Below are positions 44,349 through 53,575 of a stretch of 64,000 nucleotides of DNA, piece by piece. The DNA lies in NCBI GenBank assembly GCA_949987705.1, contig OX465281.1, forward strand, positions 8,162,001-8,226,000, written 5' to 3'. Below the pieces are notes generated by a model. That model was not told the DNA's origin and did not search any database. It saw only the letters and a program-made list of their open reading frames with translations. Source of the stretch: Thereva unica (lineage: Eukaryota; Arthropoda; Insecta; Diptera; Therevidae). Position 1 is the stretch's first letter; each line of letters starts with the position of its first letter. Made by a program: the position numbers and the translations under genes.

Positions 44349-45063
44349 TATTTAATTTTCAGTCCGAAGAAATCTATTGTTCCTGTCCTCATATAAAACC
44401 GTACTATGTAACTGTTCAATAAATGTTCACAATTTTTATTCACTGTCTATGCTATTTGGAATATATGTAAATGCAATAATGAAATACAAAGAAAATCAAT
44501 GTAATAATAAATTTTTATTTAAAAACCAATATTTATTTGCTTCATTCACTTAAATAGTTGATAATGATCAATCTTATGCGAAGTCCAATGTTAATTAGAT
44601 TGTCATTTCATTTCAATATACTATTACTACGATTACATGCCGGACTGAGGACTTGACTTGAACTTGAACTGACAGTTAAATGCTCTTGATTTGAAGTCGA
44701 TCTGAAGTTACATGATTTTCAAGTCTACTTGAAGCCGACTTCAAGTATGCATGTAATCATAGTAACTAATAAGTTTGCAAAAAAAAATCTGATTTAACTT
44801 GCTTCATGTGCCAATAAAGTCATTAATGACCTTGAAATTCATAACAAGTCACCAAAAAAAGTTTATTTATTAATTTCCATAAATCCAAGAATCAATTGTT
44901 GGGAAATATTTTCTTCATCACTGGCATACACTATAGCTGGCATATTTACCGTATGCACATTTACCGTTTTTACTGTTAGTAATGCATGCAATTTATTGAG
45001 AAAAATTGGTACTTAGCTGGATTTTCTTGCTGAATTTTTTATTGTTGAATGCAGGAAATATGT
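44349..45063 (-). other. element leader without the expected gag start
   Basis: About 715 bp between primer site and gag-pol frame, AT-rich with no ORF. In intact BEL/Pao elements the N-terminal half of Gag should lie here. It contains a 142-bp inverted-repeat insert (44624-44765). Confidence 0.6.
44624..44765. mobile_element. 142-bp MITE-like inverted repeat inside the BEL/Pao leader
   Basis: The ends are TTACTACGATTACATGC and its inverted copy with one mismatch. CTA flanks both sides (44621-44623, 44766-44768) and may be a target duplication. The interior is itself partly palindromic (ACTTGAA / TTCAAGT motifs). Confidence 0.6.
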
Positions 45064-45081
45064 TCCCGGGTTTCGGCACCA
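45064..45081 (-). promoter_or_regulatory. primer binding site, tRNA-Phe type
   Basis: The minus strand reads TGGTGCCGAAACCCGGGA eight bases inside the 5' LTR. This is the complement of the 3' end of animal tRNA-Phe(GAA), which ends ATCCCGGGTTTCGGCA plus CCA. Confidence 0.8.
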
Positions 45082-45089
45082 AAAATTTA

Positions 45090-45519
45090 TGTTGAGGAAA
45101 CTATTGTAATTAAAAAGGCACTAATTTACGTTGATTCCTCTTGTTTATTGAGTTTAATTTACTTTGAATGATGAGAAACTATTTTATTTTAAGGCACAAT
45201 TTTACATTGATTTGTTCTTAATTTATCGACTTTAAATTTGTTTTTGATGATGAAGAACTAAGTTATTTGAAAGCACAATTTTACACTTGATTTTTTCTTG
45301 TTTATTGAATTTAAATTACTTAATTATAAATATTTAATTTATTTATTGACTGACACCTAGCTATACTACTCGATGAACGTTGTAGGAAGACTGACTTGCA
45401 TGTTCTCGTCGAAAAATTTCTGGGTGATGGATAGCTGGGTGGGTGATAGGACGAACCGCTAGCGGTTCCGTATTTGATTGTTAGTTGAGGAATGTTTGCA
45501 TTTTTAGCATTCCTTAACA
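45090..45519 (-). repeat. 5' LTR
   Basis: 430 bp, two differences from the 3' LTR. Carries the element's promoter on the minus strand; no specific promoter motif was assigned. Confidence 0.95.
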
Positions 45520-45677
45520 TCCACAAATTCAGCTAAATAAACAGACGACTTCTACATCTAGAACTATTTTCGCCAAAATACATGTGGACGCAAGCATCAG
45601 ACACAAAACCAATTTTTTGGGTAACGGAGGCGTGCGGAGGTGAAAATAGTGAAAAAGTGTAAGAAGAAACTTTTAAC

Positions 45678-45791
45678 ATGAAAGACTCATTTACCTACCT
45701 TGAGTCAGTACTAGCAACCGACAATAGCATGGAACCAAGAATACGCGCAAGTCTGGTAAAAGCCAACACTATAGTTGTTAATGGTCTTTAA
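45678..45791 (+). pseudogene. non-LTR reverse transcriptase tail relic
   Basis: Reads SFTYLESVLATDN and then RIRASLVKANTIV to a stop, resembling the FxYLGSxxxxDNxxxxEIxxRIxxAN segment found after the RT core in RTE-type and related elements. Only about 37 codons remain. Probably related to the fragment at 61960-62170. Confidence 0.5.
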
Positions 45792-46703
45792 ATCGAAGCA
45801 GAATAGAGCACAGTAGGGAACTGCATCGACCCTAGACCTTGTTCTGGGTAGAGCGAGATGGTGTCTCAGAACCCATTGGTCGACACCTTTACATCACATA
45901 TTTATTTGTATTTCCGGTGTTCCGAGATACACCTTCTTTTGACACTGCCGAGGCAGCCTTAGAGTGATGGTGATTTATCTGAAAAAGCTTTATATTGGAT
46001 GCAGTGTTAATTTCCTTAGGGGATTATATTCAGCTTGCCCCAGTTGCCTTTGATGTTGAGATTGTGGAGAGAGTCACCTCCTCGATAGAAGAGACTCCCT
46101 CTACCACCAACCCTCGATATTCTTTAGCTAGCTTTTCTTCGGTGCCGATCGCTGAATTCTCCAGTTTGCAGGACTGCCTCGTCAGGGAAGTTTACGTGGC
46201 AAGCGGTTATCATTCATTCAAAAAGTGGTTACCATCCACAGTAGTCAACGTTTTTGCATTTCTTTTTCAATCAGTGTCTGTTGTTTGCATCTTTGTCCAA
46301 CAATCTCCTTTCGAAGGTGATCGCGGAGTAAAACACCAAGCTTCAAGCATCGCATTTTCAAGATGTCCGGTTTGAGCAGTGTCCGAACTGGCTTGTACGT
46401 CGTCCTATTGAGAGTTGAGAGGTGCTTCATCATCAAAAGTCTTTTTTAAAGGTATCTTTTTTTATTGCCCTTTTTTTTCCAAGCCCGAGAGTGGCTTTAC
46501 CAAAGCAGTCCCCCAACTAAATTCTATCCACTTCTAAGCTGCTTGTCCTCTGTAACGAGAGCCGGGCTATGCTAACGTTACATTTTATGGGCATGAAGAT
46601 AATTGCCCGTTTTCTTTTTTTATATAAAATTTATGAAAACTCCAAGTGCACTCCCCTGTGCAGCGCTCCCAATTTTTCTGGGCTGTTACACAAATGACAT
46701 AAA

Positions 46704-46720
46704 ACACACACACACACACA
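46704..46720. repeat. (CA)n microsatellite
   Basis: About eight uninterrupted CA units. Confidence 0.8.
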
Positions 46721-47364
46721 TAAAACTAATCTAATTTTTAATAATAAAAAATCTCGACTGTTTTAACTTCACGGCATATAGTGCAAGAAACCATACAAAT
46801 ATTTGTATGAGACATTCAAAAAACTTTGTTTGGAAAATAATTTTATAAAAAAAAACACTGGTGAAATATAAAAAAAATAAAAACCGAAAAGAAATCTTTT
46901 TCTTAACCCTCCATTTACGTTAAACTAAGAAGATGAAGAGCGAAGAAAAAAAAACCGCAGGAAGAAAGTACTCTCTCTCGCACAAAAACCACACTTTTAT
47001 GCGAAGAAAATAACCGAGTTGCCTCCATTCATGAAATTCCAAAAAGGTAGATTACTTGAAAAAGTATTTTGTAGAAACGTAAATGAATTCAGGAACCTGT
47101 AAATCCTGTTATGACAGCCGTTTGATTAAGTACAATAAAAGCATTCAAGACGCACCCACAAGACTCCTTCCAAGGACTCCCCAATGCCCCATTCATTCAT
47201 GGCAAACAGAATTACGTGTAGCAAGTGAATTCCAAAGAAAGCTCTCCCTAAAGAAGAATTAACACCAAGAAAACGAAATTAGATTTTCCCCACATTCTTC
47301 TATATATAAATAAATATAACTAAACACATATACACTGTATTTTTTTGCTTCTATTTCTCCCCAG

Positions 47365-47530
47365 GTATTACATGGTCCACAATTGGATAACTTTTATCCT
47401 CCTGGCTATAATTCCTGCCGTCTTTCTACTTATTGCCAATGCTATTATGATATCAGTCATCAGAAAGTGGTCAAATTGCAAGCAGTTCTGTACCAGGGAT
47501 AATCAAGGACGAGACCAAAAACGCTACTAC
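47365..47530 (+). CDS. GPCR exon with transmembrane segment 5
   Basis: 166-bp internal exon between an acceptor (TTCTCCCCAG, ending 47364) and a strong donor (GTGAGT at 47531). The first base completes a codon; the rest gives 55 residues starting YYMVHNWITF. Residues 5-32 form a hydrophobic helix containing a proline (LLAIIPAVFLL), matching TM5 of rhodopsin-like receptors. The exon ends in a basic, charged stretch (CTRDNQGRDQKRYY), the third intracellular loop. Splicing in phase 0 to 50843 continues directly into TM6, which supports the pairing. Exons for TM1-TM4 are not visible in this window. Confidence 0.75.
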
Positions 47531-48966
47531 GTGAGTATCCTTAATAGACAAGAGTTGTAATTTTGTTTTTTTTTATTTTTGTTTCGATGAAAGTTTGGTG
47601 ATGATGATGAACTCTTTCAGAAGTTATTACTAAAGTTTGCGATGCTGAAGGTTAAGGACAATTGAGGACCAGCATTACAATTTCTTATCCAATTTTTTGC
47701 TCAAAATTAAAATGTACTTTTCTTCTTTTTTGTCCTTTTCAAACCATCTTGGATTATGCACAAGCCAACGCCTTTTGGAATCCTCGAAACAATTAGTAAA
47801 CCTTATAACTTACGCAGTCTTCACGGGGTCGTTGCTTCAGTTTACGAAATGATAACATATTCTATTTCCATAGAAGCTCCCACCGACGATCTACCTATCC
47901 TGCAGGTGGACCAAGAGGATGTGCCACAGAAGAGCCCCTGGAGCTGGGGACCTCGAAAAGGGTAGCTACCAGTAAGGCCTCTGATGTGAACAGTATACCG
48001 AACAATGCTATTAATCTGGTAGCCATGATAGCTCCACCTAACAGGTTCGATAAAGTTTTCACAGCGTGCCTGAGAGAGACAGTTCTCCAGAAAGATGGAA
48101 ACAATAGAAACTCGCACTCTTAACAAAGCCCAACAAGTCCTTAGAGGATCCAGCGTCCTGTAGACCGATATGACTCCTTATTTTCATAGGCAAACTTTTT
48201 GAGCAGGTAGAACTGCGTGAAAGCAAGGATGGTCCCCGCAGGTCTACTGGCGGGAGAAGGCATGTGCTTCTAGAACCCAGAATATATTAGAGAGGATATA
48301 AGACCCTTGCGTTGATAGATTGCGCGCTGCGAGACCATAACGGAATATCAAAGAAAGAGGGACGTGAGTTCCAAGGGTCGATGGACCCATAGACGTATCA
48401 CAAGCGTGGGTAGATCGGTTACAAGGGAGCGTGAGGAGTGAGCCGCAGTCTCACGTAGTTCTGTAGTTAGCTTGGATGATATAGACAACGCCACCAACTT
48501 TTCGGGCAACATGGCCCATCCCTCTGTCGCCTGGTATGCTCTGGTGTCCTCTTTCTTTGTGTGAGATTCGCCGAATATAGGGCGGCAGTAGAAGCGATGG
48601 CCTAGGCACAACTAACACAAGGAAGCTTAGGAAGTGGTTTTGGTGGGGTTGAGGCCTACATAACTGGCATGCAATAGCCTGTTGGTAGTCATGAGTAGCC
48701 TTCACCTCCCAACGCACGAAAATAACAAAAATTAAAAGATGAACAAAAGGATATCTTAATGGTAGCCTGGGAATGCTTGAGTAGGAGGCGATAAATCCTA
48801 CGCTGGTGCTCTTGGATATTGGATGAGTCCGGGAAAACTGACTGTGTAAGACGAATTTCTAACCCGAAGTGAAAACAAAAATAAAGGCTGCAGACTATGA
48901 GAGTAAACCGGACTAAAATCTTGTCGTCTTCTATTTGTTAACATTCAATATATACCATGAGCTTTA

Positions 48967-49181
48967 GTAGGTAATGGGGCACTTGGGCCTGGGAACCAAG
49001 AGGCGGAGTAATAGATGATAACTACAAGTTATTTTCACCTCGTTATAATCTTCTAATTTGAGGTGATTATCATCTATTACTTAATACCTGATAATGACAT
49101 ATAATTATCACCTATTACACCGCCTGCTGCCACGTCCAACCAAGCCTCTTGGTTCCCAGGCCCAAGCGCCCCATTACCTAC
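48967..49181. mobile_element. MITE with 37-bp inverted repeats and TA duplication
   Basis: 215 bp. Ends begin GTAGGTAATGGGGC and continue CTTGGGCCTGGGAACCAAGA, the two arms differing at one base in the first 37. TA on both sides (48965-48966, 49182-49183) suggests a Tc1/mariner-type target duplication. It lies directly against the RT fragment at 49186. Confidence 0.75.
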
Positions 49182-49185
49182 TATC

Positions 49186-49470
49186 TTTTTATTAATTATT
49201 GTCTGCGCGATTTTGACAGAATAGAAGTGGTTACTATTAGGCGGTAATTTAAATCTATTGTTGGATTCTCCTTTTTTCAGAATAGGCTGAACAGGAGCTA
49301 GTTTCCAACAGTCTGCGAAGAATTAAGATAAGGCAAAAAATTGCGCAAGGAATTACCCAAGGGAAAGGACATTTCTTAACTACCATAGGGGATATATTGT
49401 CAGATTCAGTGGATTTTTTGCCGTCAAGCTCATTCAGACACCTCTACAATTCACGAGTTCTAAAGAAAAC
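49186..49470 (-). pseudogene. non-LTR reverse transcriptase fragment in the GPCR intron
   Basis: The minus strand reads ELDGKKSTESDNISPMVV, then in another frame WKLAPVQPILKKGE, then NNRFKLPPN and IINKKI. These correspond to the LxxxKSxGxDxIP, WKxAxVxPixKKG and NYRPI...IIN segments at the start of the RT domain. Frameshifts show it is dead. The MITE at 48967-49181 abuts its downstream end, so it probably inserted into this relic. Confidence 0.6.
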
Positions 49471-50429
49471 TTCTCTCTTATAGACTTGATAGAATGAGGA
49501 ATGAACAAAAGCATTATTGCCTTTATGAGTCTGATGACAGAGTTGAAATTCTTACTATGAAAACAAAAATTCCAGCCAATGACTAATAGATCACATCCAA
49601 TTGGCTTTCCTACGGTGACAAACTGTTGTTGTAGGAACTGAGTTCAATTGTTGTTTAGTAAAGTAAGAAACAGATTGAATGTTGCCACGTACAACCCTTT
49701 TCCGGAACCTTTAACCGACATTTTATATCTAACCAACCAGATTACCAGGCTTAAACCTCTTCATTGATTCTCTCAAAGTAATCAGTGGGCTAAATTCAAG
49801 CAAGTCCAGAGCAACTGGTATCGATTATTATATTTCGATCTAAAAATGCTTATGCCTTGTCTATTTCCTACCGACTAGCATTTTCAAGGGTGCAGATGGG
49901 GCCCCTATGAGACAAACATCACTGCCTCATGTTAGTTCCATCTGTAATACCGTATCGGGCCCACAAGATTCGTCTTATGTTTTACCCGTCCCATGTGACC
50001 TTCGTGAGGGAAAACAATTCTGTTTGGATATGTGAGTAATAATTGCGGCGGTGTTGAAAGCTTTAATATTTACAAACGTGAGTGTCGTTTTCCCAAGTGG
50101 TCCCCCAACTAAGTAACAATCACGTCCAATGCTGCTTCACCTCCACAATCGAACGAGAACCATCCTATTCAGTATGCTAAATGACACCCTTTATAGCCAA
50201 AAACAAGCAAAAAGAGAAAATATATACCAATGGAGAGTTTTTTTACGAGTTTAATTCTAATATGCATTAAACTGCGTCAGAATAAGAGTAAAAAACCACC
50301 ACCACCCTCCACGATGTATATCAAAATCGAAAATGTATAACCAGGACATTTAAAAAAAGTGAGGCCTCAATATAATTTACCATCATGAGAAGGGACAAAT
50401 GTACTGCCTCGTGTTAGTCCGCCTCAGCT

Positions 50430-50720
50430 CTAGCCTCGATGAACATCACGTGTACTGACTATTGTTTGCTTGACTTCGCAAAAGCTTTCGATAGCGTCAA
50501 TCGCGCCCTACTTCTGCACAAACGCAGTTCACAAACCCAATTTTCCCTATCTGCTCTTAAAACTGTGCATCGTCTCTTAACTAACCACACTCCAAAGGTT
50601 AAATTAGGGTAGGGTGCTCTAGCTCCTAAAGTGTCCTGCCCCACGCGGACGTCCCCAAAGCTCCATTCTTGGGCCTGTTTTATTCAAGCTTGATATTTCG
50701 TTTAACCATTGTGAGCGTTT
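50430..50720 (+). pseudogene. second non-LTR reverse transcriptase fragment in the intron
   Basis: Reads LDFAKAFDSVNRALLLHK (RT motif A with the catalytic Asp) to a stop near 50614. In another frame, RPQSSILGPVLFKLDIS follows, a degraded form of the GVPQGSxLGPxLF motif. Stops and a frameshift make it a pseudogene. Confidence 0.7.
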
Positions 50721-50842
50721 TGTTTATAACTTACGCCATCTCGTAGACATTAAATTTTTTCGATTTTCAAATTGAGTTGACAGAAAACTACAACATTACT
50801 CACAAACATAAAAAAAACTAATTCAATTTCATTTCTTTTCAG

Positions 50843-51514
50843 TATCAAACAAAACTAACAATCTCAATAGTTGCAGTCATCTGCCTATTTCTAGTCGGAG
50901 AACTACCAGCACACATAACCTCCAAAAAAAGTGCCCTCACCATACTCTTTGGTGGTGATATAAAAAAATTCGACACCGATAAAATGGAGGTCCTGCGTGT
51001 TTACTTCACACTTCTCAACGTTCTACAATTAAGTCTGAACATTGTTATTTACGCCGTTATAAATCCGGCATTTCTAATTGAATTCTTCGATTGCTTCCAC
51101 AAAATATCCGAATGTTTTCACAAAATGACTGGAATTGATTTGATACGAAAATTTTATCGTAATTTAAGGACGAATATCTGCTCGAAGTGCTCGAAGAAAG
51201 AAACTAACGACAGGACTGAACTTAATTCATCAACAGATTCCGGTAATCCGACTGATAGTAGAAGTGTTGAGGGAAATCCTTCGTCGACGTCTTCTGTTCA
51301 ATCGAAATCGATTACAAACTTACAGGATGAAGAACAAACTAAAGGCAGGGACACTGAAAGGAAGCCAGTGAAGCGTGTTAAATCCTGCTCAGCCTTGAAG
51401 ATTTGTAGAAGAAAAGCCGATAGTACAGATTCACAAATACATTTACATCGGCATAGAAGATCCTTGCCGTCGCCAGAAATTTATAATTATGAGAGAACTT
51501 TTTTTATATGTTAG
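50843..51514 (+). CDS. GPCR last exon with transmembrane segments 6 and 7 and C-terminal tail
   Basis: Starts in phase 0 after TTTCTTTTCAG and encodes 223 residues to TAG at 51512-51514. TM6 reads TISIVAVICLFLVGELPAHI, with GELP where most class A receptors have CWxP. TM7 follows an extracellular loop and contains NIVIYAVINPAF, the NPxxY region with Phe for Tyr, followed by a helix-8-like FFDCF. The tail of about 140 residues is rich in Ser, Thr, Lys and Arg, offering phosphorylation and arrestin sites. Features fit an insect peptide-type receptor, but the ligand cannot be named from these two exons. AATAAA follows at 51554. Confidence 0.8.
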   Translation, partial: YQTKLTISIVAVICLFLVGELPAHITSKKSALTILFGGDIKKFDTDKMEVLRVYFTLLNVLQLSLNIVIYAVINPAFLIEFFDCFHKISECFHKMTGIDLIRKFYRNLRTNICSKCSKKETNDRTELNSSTDSGNPTDSRSVEGNPSSTSSVQSKSITNLQDEEQTKGRDTERKPVKRVKSCSALKICRRKADSTDSQIHLHRHRRSLPSPEIYNYERTFFIC

Positions 51515-51553
51515 ATTTTGTTTTAATAATTATTGTTTTTTGGTTTTTAAGGA

Positions 51554-51559
51554 AATAAA
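51554..51559 (+). promoter_or_regulatory. polyadenylation signal of the GPCR gene
   Basis: AATAAA 40 bases after the stop codon, followed by T-rich sequence. Confidence 0.65.
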
Positions 51560-52077
51560 GTTGTTTTTTAAGGAGAAATTAATTGTAAGTAAGTATGCTG
51601 TATTTATTGGATGTGACTAAGCGGGACTTGACTGCTACAGAATGAGTATCAAATACAGCTGAGGTGATCTATTGTATAGAAAAGTTAACTCCCAATGTTT
51701 CAGAGTTGATGGAAAGTTTCTCAAATTTGTCCCATTGCTTAACGATGATGGAAACAGATTTTAAACTACTACGACTGTAACGATTTTTGTTCTATCTCTT
51801 CTAGTCCATAGGAGACCAGATCCGGCATCTATAGAGCTAAGGATGACAGCTGATCAAATGATCGAAAACAGTGTAAAGTAAAGGCACGTTTTGATGATTC
51901 TTATAAGGTCTTACTGGATGAATTTACATATTCTGAATTGCATTGTTTTGGAGGGGGTCAAATTGTAGTACCGGACTCAAGGAGCTTTGGTGGTGCCGGT
52001 ACACCAAAGAGATAGTCCTAAGAAAAGCTATCTGCGGGCAGACTCAAGGGCAACGGCCCTGACAATGAGATATGGAA

Positions 52078-52146
52078 TACGATGTTAGAACTTGGAACGT
52101 CAGAACGCTCAACAGAACGGGCGCCCTGGGTTCACTTTTAATAGTA
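52078..52146 (+). pseudogene. non-LTR endonuclease relic
   Basis: Reads VRTWNVRTLNRTGALGSLL, which matches the start of APE-type endonuclease domains (xxTWNVRTLxxxGKL). Only about 23 codons are recognisable. Confidence 0.45.
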
Positions 52147-52429
52147 GACACTACGACGGCTGACGCAGAGTCAATGCTTACCATTCGGAACTGGAGACAT
52201 GCTGCAAGGGACGTCAAACTTGGAGAAATGCCCTAGAGCAACGGTCGACAACCTTTGGAACGCGTGTCACTAGATGACACGCGAGGAGATCTGTGATGGC
52301 ACGTCGCACTCGAAAATCGCGTTGGCGTGCTGTTCCATATTCATGTGCCACTGCTATTCACAGTCACAGTCCATCGTTGATATAAACGCCCCATTCAGTC
52401 ATTCATATACAGGACGCCGGCAGGCCGTA

Positions 52430-52800
52430 GCCTGAAGATTTCTCGCTTTGAAACCACACACCCACCTGCCACCTGGATGGCGCCAGCAGTCCAGAAAAAC
52501 TGACAAAAATCGTTGTCTGTGGGTATTTATCGTCAGTTCGGGCCTGAAGATTTTAACTTCTATTCAGTCGGAAGTTTTCGTTGGGTCCATGAAGAATTTT
52601 TCACTTGAATTAACAATCTGCCACGCTAAACTGTCATCTTCACCTGTATGTGTATGAAGGGAATCATGGGGTCACCTGCAGTCGAGGGCCTGGCAGGCGA
52701 ATACCTCAAGTCCTCTCCCCAGTCAGACTGAGTAATGTGTGGCTTTGATGGGGCCATACCTGCCGACCGGGTCTGAAAAGCAAAGGCCTGCTCGCTTTTT
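52430..52800 (+). repeat. dispersed repeat family A, copy 3
   Basis: Same order of phrases as 3560-4015 and the inverted copy at 4820-5150. This one shows the unit most clearly, from ACCTGGATGGCGCC to CAGTCAGACTGAGTAATGTG. Confidence 0.65.
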
Positions 52801-53495
52801 TTGTGGCACGCTTAATGAGCATGAGTTTTAATTATTTGTTTTGTGGCACACCACAATACATTTGGGTTGCCGACTGCTGCCCTAGAGGAGGCAACGGCTC
52901 AATGGATGGATGGCATTTTTTAGGCTTCTTCTGGACTTTGATTGGTCCTCTTATAACAAAGAAAAAACAATGGGCCTTCTAAACACAATCTGAAGAGATA
53001 TTGCCAGAATTACGGCAATAATCAGGTGACATTGGCCTATAATAGACTACTCTGTCAAACTAGCTCGCGCTCGTCTGGTAGATTAAACACTCGCTCACTC
53101 CCTGTGCAAATAGCCAGCTCTAACCAAAGCAACTGTAGTGTGGCAGTTATGATCAGGAAGACTAAAAAGAGATTTCCAGACTAGAGGTCAAAACACTGGT
53201 AATCTTCCCAAACTGCACAAATATCTTTAGACATCCGCCAGAAGTAGTATAGCTTTGGGCTATCTGGCGCCGTGATGTCATCAGTTGTAGACTCGGGCGT
53301 AAGCTTTAGCCAGGGCAAAATCCTATGTGGCAAGCTTTTCGAAATGAGCTTTGGCGCCACCTATGCGAAAGTAGTTGTATTTCAGATTAGGGTGTCTTGG
53401 ATGGGCTTTCATGAAGGTCCAGGTCCAATTCTTGAAAGCCCAGATGTGCTCTGGCTGCTTGATCTGTCTGTGTTTTGCCTGTCTGGTCTGTTTTG

Positions 53496-53575
53496 TCTGT
53501 CTGGGCTGTCTGGTCTGTCTGGTCTGTCTGGTCTGTCTGGTCTGTCTGGTCTGTCTGGTCTGTCTGGTCTGTCTG
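53496..53575. repeat. 9-bp minisatellite GGTCTGTCT
   Basis: About eight near-perfect copies of GGTCTGTCT. Degenerate copies extend to about 53463 and 53590. Confidence 0.85.

Larger units (their letters stand above)
39274..45519 (-). mobile_element. BEL/Pao LTR retrotransposon, recent insertion
   Basis: 6246 bp on the minus strand, flanked by the 5-bp target duplication TCCAC (39269-39273 and 45520-45524). LTRs of 430 bp at each end begin TGTTGAGG and end CCTTAACA in plus-strand orientation. I see two differences between them, so the insertion is recent. Primer site, leader, gag-pol frame, polypurine tract and 3' LTR follow in order on the minus strand. Order of pol domains (protease, RT, RNase H, integrase) and the C-terminal domain place it in BEL/Pao. 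Confidence 0.95.
45525..47364. other. region upstream of the GPCR exon
   Basis: No upstream receptor exon was recognised. It contains a short RT relic (45678-45791) and a CA microsatellite at 46704-46720. A pyrimidine-rich stretch and CCCCAG lead into the exon at 47365. Confidence 0.45.
47531..50842 (+). other. GPCR intron filled with transposon debris
   Basis: 3312 bp from GTGAGT to TTTCTTTTCAG. It contains a MITE (48967-49181), an RT fragment on the minus strand (49186-49470) and another RT fragment on the plus strand (50430-50720). 47560-48960 shows nothing I recognise. Confidence 0.65.

Noticed and set aside
45064..45081. tRNA-Phe gene
   Set aside because: Only the 18 bases complementary to a tRNA 3' end are present, at the exact place of a retrotransposon primer site.
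45995..46375. 126-codon plus-strand ORF
   Set aside because: No recognisable domain, no promoter or splice context, and the surrounding DNA is repeat-rich. It could be an exon, but nothing supports it.
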